From Erodium maritimum (lineage: Eukaryota; Streptophyta; Magnoliopsida; Geraniales; Geraniaceae), in contig OY997588.1 of NCBI GenBank assembly GCA_963921825.1, positions 52,522,803 to 52,586,802 on the forward strand: a stretch of 64,000 bases of DNA, given 5' to 3'. The first letter of the stretch is position 1; the number at the start of each line of letters is the position of its first letter. Position numbers and translations under genes: made by a program. This document shows, piece by piece, positions 10,275 to 20,950 of the stretch. The notes under the pieces were generated by a model that was given only the letters and a program-made list of their open reading frames with translations, searched no databases and had not been told where the DNA came from.

Positions 10275-11429
10275 CTGCATTTTAAAACCAACAACAAATA
10301 AAATTATTGCCATAAACAGAAAAAATAAAAATAACAGAACACAACATATAATATTTGATACCGAACAATCAAATTTAAGAAATAAAACAATCAACAAACA
10401 AAAATCTTTCTTTATCATCAGAAAATAAGTTCCAGGGAAAAAATTATAATATATGTACTTTATGGACATGATGAAACACTCTCCATACATATGCATACCT
10501 ATGTTAAGAGACAAGACCCCTCATGAATATCATGAACTGGACTGGACAATCAAACTTATACTCACCGTCCATCCTAATTTATATGTTATTTCAAAGAAAA
10601 ATAGGCAATGACGGCAGCAAGGTCCAATCAAGGATACTAGAGAAAGAAGCTAATCAATAAACAAATTACAAGCATGTCTGTATTATAATTAAATGATCCA
10701 ATTCATTGACTGAAAGTTATGAACATGTGGAAAATTTTAAGAAGGAACTGAGGCCGGCATCAATCATAAGGAAAATTCACATTTAGCTACGTTATACAAA
10801 TAGAATTAAATTCAGCACCCAAACAGACCATGCATCAATTCATTATACTAGTAGTAGTTCAAGGACAACAACAGTAACCACAAACCCTTTAAAGTCTAAA
10901 TATCCCAATGCACATGAAATAAGCTTAGAATTTACAAGAGCATCAATAAATCATAAGGAACATGGATCCCAAGTTCATCATGTTCCCACAACAATCAACA
11001 ATTCACCTATGCATGATCAATCACCACAATTTGAATTGATTAACTTCTCTGTTTCTCATCAGCTCAACACTTGATGATTTCACACAAAGAAAACACCCAT
11101 AACATGGCACCAGTGCAATGCAAAGTATACATAATCTCAACAGCCATGAACAAAACCACCGAGGACACATAAGATTTCAATCCACATTGTGGAGAATCTT
11201 CAGTCTAACAAACCCTCAATTTCACGATTCTTCAGTGCCTAGACACCAACCACCATAACATACAATCGCCATGAGCACCCAAAAAAACCATATTAAAAAT
11301 AGAACAATTATGAAGAAAAAAAACAAGAGAAATAGAAGTATTATCATCAACATTCAACATGCAACAGCTATACTACTAACAAATATACATAGAAACCAAA
11401 ATGAAAAAGTAACATCTATATGGGAAGCA

Positions 11430-13304
11430 ACCTGAGATACCTTGGGTGCGCGCTGGACAGAGCAACGATCGAAAGGTTTTCCCCATAGCGATGTATGGCA
11501 CCATCTCGTTCTCCTGCTCCCCCACCAGTGATCTCCTTCCGATCATTCTGTTCCACTTTAATCACCTTATACAATGAGTATATTCAGGTGTGTGGAGAGG
11601 TGAACAACATAGGGAAGAAGGGCTCCCATGGTCTGAACAAGCACAAGCAACAGTTCAAAGGGAAGAGGAGCGGTGGGCAGAACAAAGGGAATCAAGTCCT
11701 TCTCGATGCATCCTCTCAACAGGCTATCTTTGTGCCTGAAGTTACTCAAGGTCATGTCGTCCCTGTCGCTGCCGGATTACTTGACAAGCCACTGAAGAAG
11801 GCCCATCTGAAGGAGGCTGATTCGTCTGAGCGTGGCAAGGTCGTCGCAGTGTCATCTGGGAAGAAGGTTAGCCATTGTCGTCGTTGTTCCGGTAAATCTC
11901 TGGTGCGTTTTGTGGAGTCAGATACTGAAATTTCCGTGCGGAACTTGCCGTTCGAATCTTCAATGGATTGGGTACGGGGTGTATTCAGTTCCTTTGGTGT
12001 GATTGTTTCATTATCAGTTCTGAAACGACCAAATAAGCAGGGACAGTACTTCGGCTTCATCCGATTTTCGTCGCTGGTGGCTGCTTCTCAGGAAATTGAG
12101 AGTTTAGACGGGTACAAGATGAATGGATGTGTTCTTTTCGTTGCTCATTCTCGGCGTAGGGTTGGGAGCAACGTTTCTCCTTCGTCATTTCCTGTTTCAA
12201 AAAAACAGAGCACATGCTCTGTTTCAGTTTCCCATAACGATGATTTCGATAGGGTTGCTCTTGCTGAAGGATTGTTGAGGTGTGATGGCCAGTTACTCTC
12301 GGTGGCTGATCCATCAATCCAGAAGGTCGGGTGCAGTGATTTTTCAGGGAATGTACGTCCCTCGACCTTGCCGCAGGTTTCGTCGGAGGGGGAGGTTAGT
12401 CGCTCGAAGGATCTGCAATCTTCTCAGGATCTTCCTTCAGATTCTCTCGCCATCAGTTCCGGCCATAACACGATACGTTCAGATTCAGTTGGTTTTGATT
12501 CAGTAAATCACGCGTGCAATGTTCGTGGGGAAGAAGACGCAGTCACTGTTGGGCCAACTCAAGATTCTGGGCCTCCCTTTCAAGTGGATAATGCAGGTCA
12601 CGATGGGCTTGTACCATTGGTCAAATCCATACTGATAATGGACGGGTCAGAGCAAAGTGCTAGCAAGCACAGTGAAGGTGGGCTTGGGTTGGGCTCAATT
12701 AATGGGACAGAGGCTGGGTTTGATTTTGGGGTCGACACTAAGGAGGTTCCCGACGTATCTAATGAGGGTGGTATCGTTGTGGAAGTTTCGGAGCAGGCCC
12801 GTGATCCAACAACTTTGATTACTACCGTACCTGACGAGGGAGATTCGACCGGGGTTCTTCAATGTAGTCCGTGGAAGGAAGTTCTCCTTAAACCTCCGAA
12901 TCCTAAATTTTTGAACAAGGGTCGACATTCGAAGCAGCCTTCTAGAACTTTGAATCGTCAAAGTCAGCTTCCTAAGTTCTTAGGGGATTACTACACCTAT
13001 CATATCAAACCAACTCATTCGAGAAGTCGGGAGAGAGTTGTAAATCCTGTGGACATTGGGAAGCAGATCTTACAACAAACTCAAGCTGCTCAACGGGCTC
13101 ATGCAGCTAAAGATTTCGATGATCCAACCTTGACCTCGGAGGGTGAAGATTGGGTCACCGACGGGTGACTTTGTGATCCTTTTTGTTTTTTTCGGGTTTT
13201 GTTCCCGCAGCTCCTTTTGAGAGCTACCTTGTAATGGTTGTCTTTGGTTAGATCCTGCTTGAATCTAACTTTTTTCTAATAATTTTTTTGTGCTTATAAA
13301 AAAA
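11430..13304 (+). mobile_element. ORF1-only LINE, right-arm copy
   Basis: It is flanked by 18-bp direct repeats ACATCTATATGGGAAGCA at 11412-11429 and 13305-13322. A 65-bp leader, one 557-codon ORF, a 136-bp 3' region and an A-rich tail follow. The 3' region between the ORF stop and the tail contains no second ORF, so the missing ORF2 is not a local frameshift artefact. Both arms contain the same insertion with identical target-site duplications, so the LINE was in place before the inverted duplication arose. Confidence 0.85.
11495..13168 (+). CDS. LINE ORF1 protein with RRM domain (right copy)
   Basis: An intact 557-codon frame, about 98% identical in protein to the left-arm copy. The RRM is at about 145-219, with RNP2 ISVRNL and RNP1 QYFGFIRF both preserved. 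The differences I see are Ser/Pro 3, Lys/Gln 52, Pro/Leu 69, Asp/Ala 77, Phe/Ser 121, Lys/Glu 145, Arg/His 218 and a few in the C-terminal half. The protein is probably an RNA-binding chaperone-like ORF1 that could act in trans with an ORF2 supplied elsewhere; that role is inferred from the LINE family. No promoter is identifiable beyond the short leader. Confidence 0.8.
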   Translation: MAPSRSPAPPPVISFRSFCSTLITLYNEYIQVCGEVNNIGKKGSHGLNKHKQQFKGKRSGGQNKGNQVLLDASSQQAIFVPEVTQGHVVPVAAGLLDKPLKKAHLKEADSSERGKVVAVSSGKKVSHCRRCSGKSLVRFVESDTEISVRNLPFESSMDWVRGVFSSFGVIVSLSVLKRPNKQGQYFGFIRFSSLVAASQEIESLDGYKMNGCVLFVAHSRRRVGSNVSPSSFPVSKKQSTCSVSVSHNDDFDRVALAEGLLRCDGQLLSVADPSIQKVGCSDFSGNVRPSTLPQVSSEGEVSRSKDLQSSQDLPSDSLAISSGHNTIRSDSVGFDSVNHACNVRGEEDAVTVGPTQDSGPPFQVDNAGHDGLVPLVKSILIMDGSEQSASKHSEGGLGLGSINGTEAGFDFGVDTKEVPDVSNEGGIVVEVSEQARDPTTLITTVPDEGDSTGVLQCSPWKEVLLKPPNPKFLNKGRHSKQPSRTLNRQSQLPKFLGDYYTYHIKPTHSRSRERVVNPVDIGKQILQQTQAAQRAHAAKDFDDPTLTSEGEDWVTDG

Positions 13305-13429
13305 ACATCTATATGGGAAGCAGAAGTCCGAAAACAGTGACATCACCTAAACAAGTTCCAGAACCAACAATTCATTCTACCTTTGCTTGATGAAGATATT
13401 ATCAAAAAGTGAAAATCATAGAAAGCACA

Positions 13430-14632
<1,203 letters not shown>

Positions 14633-14671
14633 GGTCGAGAAAGAAGCTGCGATATCTCTACGAGCGGGTGC

Positions 14672-14795
14672 TAGGGTTTTGGGAAACGATAGAACTCTTG
14701 TCCCTCGATATGTTTATAACGAAAGAACTGTAGACAGACAATGGGCCTTTCGTAATTTCAAATCAAGCCTCTAGGCGGCCTATTCTTAAGCCCAA
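14672..14795 (-). promoter_or_regulatory. RPS15 promoter motifs (telo-box, TATA-like, site II)
   Basis: Reading upstream of the ATG on the minus strand there is a telo-box AAAACCCTAG (14671-14680), a TTATAAA element (14713-14719), and site II motifs GGCCCAT (14741-14747) and TGGGCT (14789-14794). The pairing of telo-box and site II is a well-known signature of plant ribosomal protein promoters and supports coordinated expression in growing cells. The exact transcription start is not determinable by eye. Confidence 0.65.
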
Positions 14796-14842
14796 TGTAA
14801 CCCTAATACACAACATTTTTATCTTGAATCTATTCTTTCTAA

Positions 14843-15123
14843 GACTATCCATGATAGAGGTTTTTGCATGTCGAATAACGGCGTTGATTTGAGAAAAAAA
14901 TCTCAAAATCTACGATTTTATCGATTCGACACCTAGCTAAATTTGTGGATCGGTCGCCGTCTATTCGAGTCGAAGGCCGATTCTCCTATAAAGAATCGTT
15001 AGATGAACCAAATAATATAGAAATAATTTCAGCCCACTTTTTCCCACGAATCGGCCCTACTTTTTTTTGACACCCATTAGACTGGAATTAGACCTAACCG
15101 TTTTGACGCCATTGTAGATAGCC
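14843..15123. mobile_element. Tourist-like (PIF/Harbinger) MITE
   Basis: The ends GACTATCCATGATAG and, inverted, GGCTATCTACAATGG form imperfect terminal inverted repeats, flanked on both sides by TAA (14840-14842 and 15124-15126). A 281-bp length, no ORF and a 3-bp TAA duplication fit Tourist-type MITEs. The termini have diverged, so the insertion is old. Confidence 0.5.
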
Positions 15124-15126
15124 TAA

Positions 15127-15670
15127 GCAACAAAAATTACACACAACACCACTTAACTGTCGACTTTTTTCACATTACCTTTTAACTATTTTCTTTTTAT
15201 TTTTGGTCCTTAACGAGTTTTTTTTTCACTTTACCCTAACGCTGTTAAATTTTGGATGGAAAATGACATGTGCAAAACCGGAGTCGTTGTCGTGCTTCGT
15301 CATTGCCCACGGTTGTGCCTTTCTCCACTCGCACGCAGGATACTAAACCGCCATGTACAACAACGTGTCGAGTTGCTTCGCCGGGTGGACATCCCTGTAC
15401 GTGGCCGACGGCCCTAGAGGGTAATCGAGAGTTTGATTCGCTTCCAGCAAATACTCGTCGATCCATATCTACACAGCTATCTTTTATTTTGTAGATTAGT
15501 GAGGTAAGAAAATGAAAATCTGGGTTCGTTGATTTCAACTATTTCATCATGGATTTTGCGCATTTTGCTTAAGTAATATATCATCTTGTTGATTCTAAAT
15601 TTTTCTTAGATTTTGGGCATTTTGCTTATTTTCCTATTTGGTTCCAGAGTTAAAATTAGTATCTATTTTT
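15127..15670. other. Non-coding, nothing recognised
   Basis: Overlapping short frames on both strands at 15245-15538 show no domain. The rest is AT-rich. This lies between the MITE and the 3' poly(T) end of the minus-strand LINE. Confidence 0.5.
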
Positions 15671-15716
15671 AGTTGTTGTTCTTTTTTTTTTTTTGAAAAG
15701 TTGTTGCTTGTATTGA

Positions 15717-17378
15717 TTAATATCGATCACTCGACAGGGTGTCCAACAAAACTGGAGGTATTATAGTAACCCTCCAATCAATAGTATCCCAATTACAAGC
15801 ATTACGAGCTAAAACATGCGCTACTTTATTTGCATGTCTCCTGACAAAACTAAGTTTAAAACCTGGGAACGCCTTCAACTTTGCTCTGCATTCCATAATA
15901 ATGAGCCCGAACGGGGATAACAGCTCCATATCTCCATTGACAGCCTGCACTATCCTCAAACAGTCACTCTCCACCATTCATGCTACCCAGCCTTCCTCAT
16001 AGATCCATGACAACGCCTCATTTAGCGTTGTTGCTTCGACTAACTCTGGGTCAACAACACCTGGGAAAACCGCACATTTAGCCAAAATTGCCATACCATC
16101 CGCCCCCATACACACCATACCTCCTCCTCCCCATTCTGGTCCTAAAACCGCCCCATCAACATTGATTTTCACTTGACCCGCTCCCGGCTTCCTCCATTGC
16201 CTCTCCCGAGCTGTAACAATCGGGTGAGCTATGCTATCAGTGTCTCCAGCATGGGCCAAGTTCCAATCCTTCACCATGATAGTCGCTTCCTGCCACATCT
16301 CCTCATTCCCCCTAACAACTTGGTTCCAAACTCTATCATTTCTCGCTCTCAAAATAGTCCACCAAAGCATTATGACTATTTCCATTAAATCCAGTCGTCC
16401 CAGTACCCTACACATCTCCAGCCACTCTCTTGGCCTTACATCGTTTCCTTGGACCACCAGCCCCACCTTTCCCCAAATGTCCCTGGTCTCTCCACAGTAG
16501 AACAAAACATGCTCCTCCGTTTCCAGTGTTCCACACCTACTACACATCGGATCAACTAGAACATATCTCGCATATAAATTTGCATTAGTCGGAAGCGAGC
16601 CCGTCAACACCCTCCACGCCAGGTGGATACACTTCGGCGGTGCCTTAATGTTCCACAATCGTCTCCAAAACACATCCCTCTCCCCCTCCGTCCATCGCCC
16701 TTCCCGACGTTGTATCTCTTTGTATACCTCCCTAACTCTGTAGCACCCGTCTCTTGTGATACCCCAATACCAGTTATCATCTAATGGGAATGCCGGTAAG
16801 GGTAACCTTGTGATAGCCCTTGTTGTTTCCACATCAAATATCTCCTGAATCGGCCCCCTATCAAATCTTTGACATCCTCCAACCATTAAATCTACCATTG
16901 CCTTGTGATCCCACCCTGACGGAGCCCCCTCCACCCGACCCGACCCGAACGGCAGCCAAGCCACCCCCACAATCGACGTTGATCTTCCGTTACCAATTCG
17001 CCTCCTTGCACCTTGCCGTACAATCTCCTGACTAGACAACATGCTAGTCCAAATATAACTCCGACCGGCCTTTGCTTGAGCTTCGAGAAAAGATTTCCCC
17101 TGGTAATATTTTGCCTGTAACACTCTAGCTACAAGGCTCTCTGGGTACTTTAACAACCTCCAACCCTGTTTAGCTAGCAGTGCACTATTAAAATCTTTTA
17201 AATGCTTGAAACCCATACCTCCTTGCAACTTTTGACTGCACATTTTACTCCAGCACTTCCACTTCAGCCCCTTTCCCGTTCTTGCGTCATGACTCCACCA
17301 GTATCTATTCATTACTACCTCCAATTCCCGAATCGAATTCTCTAGTATTTTGTAGACCCCCGTCGTATAAATAGGCAA
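15717..17378 (-). pseudogene. LINE ORF2 C-terminus: zf-RVT and RNase H
   Basis: A 466-codon frame (15978-17378) and an 86-codon continuation (15717-15977) are separated only by one in-frame TGA. The zf-RVT region has FWRRLWNIKAPPKCIHLAWR and CSRCGTLETEEHVLFYC. The RNase H has INVDGAVLGPEWGGGG (first Asp), the TTLNEAL helix (Glu), VESDC (second Asp) and FVRRHANKVAHVLAR near the end. Plant L1 elements commonly carry this RNase H. Apart from the stop codon it is well preserved, so the copy is moderately young. Confidence 0.88.
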
Positions 17379-17394
17379 TGCCTGAATAAATGCC

Positions 17395-18985
17395 TTCAGG
17401 AGTACCTCCTTCCCTGCTTTACTCAGATACAGCTCATCCCAACTCTAGAGTCTTTTTACAATCTGTTCCTTCAGGAATTTAAATGACTGTTATTTGCTTC
17501 TATGTAGAGTCGACGGCAGTCCTAGGTAGAGGCCCAGGTCCTCAACTTCCTCCATACCCAAGATCTGTCGTATCTCCGCCTTGGCATCCTCCTTAGTATT
17601 TGGGCTGAAAACTAAGAAGGACTTCTCATCATTAATCTTCTGTCATGACGCATTTTCATATGTATTCAGCAGCCCCTTCCACTCTCTTGCTTCCTGCACT
17701 AAAGCTCTTGAAAAAAAAGAAATTGTCATCAACAAAAAATAAGTGGGTAATCGCCGGTGCCTGTCTGGCTATTTTGCACCCTTGAATTGCCTTCTCCCTT
17801 TCACGTTTAGCGATCAATCTCGACAGCCCTTCTGCACAAATAATAAATAAATAGGGGGAAAGCGGATCGCCCTGCCTTACCCCTCTCTCCATCCTAACCG
17901 GCCCTATCCGTCGTCCCTCAGCCGAGACCCATAATTTTGCTGTCGTAACACAATTCATTATCAACTTTACCCAGTCCTCTGCAAATCCCATTCTAAGCCG
18001 TACCCGTTCCAAATAAGGTCATTCCACCCTATCATACGCCTTACTCATATCTGCCTTTATTGCCATTAACCCCTGACTTCCCTGCTTTCTCCCTCGTAAG
18101 TGGTGTAACATCTCGCCCGACAAAATTATGTTGTCAGTGATTAGTCTGTCGGACATAAATGCACTCTGGGATTCCGAGATTACCTTCCCCAATATCCCTT
18201 TCATTTTGTTAACAATGACTTTGGTAACAACTTTACACAGTACATTACACAGTGCAATGGGTCGGTATTCACTAACCTTCTCCTGTTTCGTCACCCTCGA
18301 GATTAGAACCAAATGTGTGTCATTCATATTGGCTAGCAACATTCTATCCTGAAACACCCCCTTAACCATCTCGCCCACCTCCGGTCCTATCTGTCTCCAG
18401 AAATGTTGATAAAAACCTGGATTAAAACCATCCGGTCCGGGAGACTTGAGCGCCTCCATGCTGAAAATTGCTTTATGCACCTCCTCCATGGTAACCGGTT
18501 TCAGTAGATTAACATTGTCCTCTGCAGTGATTGAGCTTGGTATAAGCTCCGAAACTTCATCCGCCCCATCATGATTTGAACTAAACACTACATTAAAATG
18601 CTCCTCGATCACTTCTTCTAATCCCGCCCCCCACTCCTTCCATTCTCCGCTCGTGTTCTTGAGCCTATAAATTTTGTTTCTCCTCCTCCGCGTCGACAAT
18701 TTTTTTTATAAAAGTACCGCGTATTCCGATCCCCCTCCTTTAACCAGAATTGTTTAGCTCTTTGTCTCCACGCCATGTTTTTCATTGTCCAGAGCCTATT
18801 TATTTCACCCCTCAGGAACTGTATCCGTCTACCCCTCCACGGATCTCACGGCCCAACCAGCTCATTCATCTCCCTTTGGCAATCACGCATTCTATTATTC
18901 AAGTGGTTGTATGGCCCTTGCGCCCAGTTCCGTACTTCCTTAGGTACAGTATTCATTCTAGCCCAATTGAAGAGTGAAAAGGAAT
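17395..18985 (-). pseudogene. LINE reverse transcriptase (decayed)
   Basis: Several frames join to give a plant L1 reverse transcriptase: NWARMNTVPKEVRNW in the linker, then FKEGDR-like wording around 18740, SPGPDGFNPGFYQHFW, the EYRPIALCNVLCKVVTK block, SESQSAFMSDRLITDN, KADMSKAYDRVE, then GVRQGDPLSPYLFIICAEGL. The catalytic box, normally F(A/V)DD, is present as FVDDNFFFF. Frame breaks occur near 18700 (a T run), at 18013-18018 and between 17378 and 17656, so no functional protein results. Confidence 0.85.
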
Positions 18986-18989
18986 TGTA

Positions 18990-19500
18990 CAGAGAACGTA
19001 CCATTTTGGAGTCAGAGAAACGACGAAACCCTAATAAAAACTTGGTGAATGGCCGGAGAAGATGACGGGATATCAGTCTGTTAATATATATACGCGACAA
19101 AGAGCTCGTTCGATTTGCCCTAAGGCCCACGGATTTCGGGTCGTGGCCCAACTGGGCGAGCAGAACATTTAGGTGAATGGGTCTTAGATCATGTGCAGCG
19201 CACTGGTCCGGATCACGACCCGCAAACTGTGACATGTTATTTAGCGGGTCGGAGTCGTAGGTCGCATTTCATCGCACGCGGTTTTTGCGGCTCTAACTCG
19301 CCAAATAGCGGGTCATGGTGTGTGGCCCGCGGCCCGTTAATCCGGGGCGAAGGGTTGTCGGGTCGGGGTCACTCGCTAACCAACCACAGGACGAAGCGTG
19401 GCATGTGGGGACAAAAAAATATCTGACTGTTGCCAACGATCCGTAACGGTAACATTTTTTAATTCAATTAAATCCGAAATTAAACAAAAAAATAAATAAA
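18990..19500. other. Non-coding between LINE and Harbinger relic
   Basis: GC-richer DNA at 19080-19420, with CGGGTCGTGGCCC-like words and no coding signal on either strand. It probably holds the 5' flank of the PIF/Harbinger relic; I do not find the expected left terminal repeat. Confidence 0.4.
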
Positions 19501-19626
19501 TTTCCCCCTATAAATACCCACAACCTCATTTATTCAATCCACCAACAATTCTCATTCTTCTCTCAACTTTTTCTCTACTTTCACTTTCACATTCTCAACT
19601 TCATCTCCTATAAAATCTGATCAAAA

Positions 19627-20570
19627 ATGTCCGATGACGAAACTCAATGACATTCTTCACCGGAGTCCGAATAGTACAGGTCAGAGGAATTCAACCGGGA
19701 TGATTTTGACTTCAGCCCCGATGAACTATGCAGCTTCCAAAGCATGTTGAACATCAACATGCCCCCCACACCGTCCATTTCACCAAGATGGTACAACCTT
19801 CTGTTGCACAGTTGTGAAGGAGTACAATGCAGGCGGAAAACTTCCACGTTTCGAGTGGAGAAGAACCATTTTAACGGTCATGCATTGTGGATGTGGAAGT
19901 TCCTCGGCCTTCTAAGGGAAGAAGGCCGACATTCGGAACGGATGGCTCGACAAAGGCTACATGGATGCAGCGAAGAGGTTGTAGAAACTCCTATCGAAGA
20001 AGAAGGACGAAACAATTAACTTCACCCTTGATCATTGGGTCGAAATGCTTGAGAACGAAGAGAAGTTCACCACCAAAGAAGGCACGATCCAAAATGTATG
20101 ACGCCAACGGTTGGATGAGGCTGGGGATTACATCTCAACACCACAGACAAGTGGATGAAGGCACACCGATGATGAAGATATCACACCTCTCAGTGGTTAG
20201 TACCAACAAGATTGGGCATCCTCCAATCCGCCCGAGAGGTTGTTAGCGAAGTCCCACTCACCCTCAACGAGTACAAGAACGATCGCTAGGAAAAAGTCTA
20301 TGAAGAGGAAGGGGAAGGGTCTCCAAGAGCAAGTAATTGCCGCCGACATGGAACGAGCAAGGGCCGAGCAAGAACGGGTTGCTTTAGAGAAATGTCGACT
20401 AAAGCTTGACAAGGCAGGAAAACATATGGAGCTCTCCAAGGAATGACAACAACTCTTCGACCGATACGAGGCCATGTAGGAGAAGGATATATCCAAATAC
20501 GAGGAGGAGCAGTTGACCCGACGCGCATTAATGATGTCTCGTTTGTGCGCTCAAATTGAAAAGATTTAAG
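19627..20570 (+). pseudogene. PIF/Harbinger accessory (Myb/SANT-like, NAM-associated C-terminal) protein relic
   Basis: A TATAAATA box (19509-19516) and a leader rich in CTTCTCTC precede ATGTCCGATGACG at 19627. The frame is soon broken by stops but continues in pieces. NFTLDHWVEMLENEEKF at about 20020-20070 matches the conserved 'FxLDHWWxMLxxxxKW' stretch of the plant SANT/NAM-associated proteins that accompany PIF/Harbinger transposases. HPPIRPRG (20215-20240) fits the later 'RPxG' linker, followed by a charged coiled coil (AADMERARAEQERVALEKC). In Harbinger elements this partner protein binds DNA for the transposase. Many stops and shifts make it a pseudogene. Confidence 0.6.
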
Positions 20571-20944
20571 TTCTTATGGTCAACCTTCAGTAAGAATGAG
20601 GTGTATGTTGGATTGTATACTTCAACTTGTAATTTTTTGGGATGTATTATTAAGGGGATGAATAAAAGTTGAAGTTCATTTATAATAACTTGTGTTAATA
20701 TTAAGTATAATTCATTTATTTTATTATTTATTAATTTTGTCAAATTTATATAATATTTACGTTAATAAAGATTTAAAAAAACCAGCAAAATATCAATTCA
20801 ACATCTAGTCAGCATCCACTCAGAACTTGGGCCCCAACCTGGGTCTCACCACTATGAACACAGTTAAATTTAGGGGCTAAGACTCACTATTTTGCACAGT
20901 CAACATACGAGCCCCTAACCAGAGCCTTTCCACTGTACATGCTC
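20571..20944 (+). mobile_element. 3' end of the Harbinger element
   Basis: AT-rich 3' region ending CCACTGTACATGCTC, followed by TTA. Reverse-complemented this is GAGCATGTACAGTGG, a terminal sequence of the Tourist/Harbinger type. The matching left end was not found between 18990 and 19620, so the element appears 5'-truncated or rearranged. Confidence 0.45.
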
Positions 20945-20950
20945 TTATAC

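Larger units (their letters stand above)
9918..13427 (-). repeat. Right arm of the 3.5-kb palindrome
   Basis: Reverse complement of 6009-9519. The inner edge is CTAAACAACG (9918) and the outer edge is GAAAGCA (13421-13427). Immediately beyond it (13430) is the stop codon of RPS15. At the outer edges the left flank reads GATATGCTTTC and the RPS15 side reads GATGTGCTTTC, so a few bases of homology continue past the junction. Confidence 0.93.
15679..18985 (-). mobile_element. 5'-truncated L1-type LINE (ORF2 only)
   Basis: A minus-strand element whose 3' end is marked by a poly(T) run on the plus strand (15681-15694). The coding order from 18985 down to 15717 is linker, reverse transcriptase, thumb/connector, zf-RVT zinc region and RNase H, as in plant L1 elements. 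The endonuclease and ORF1 are missing, which is normal for 5'-truncated LINE copies. I could not find a clear target-site duplication. Confidence 0.8.
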
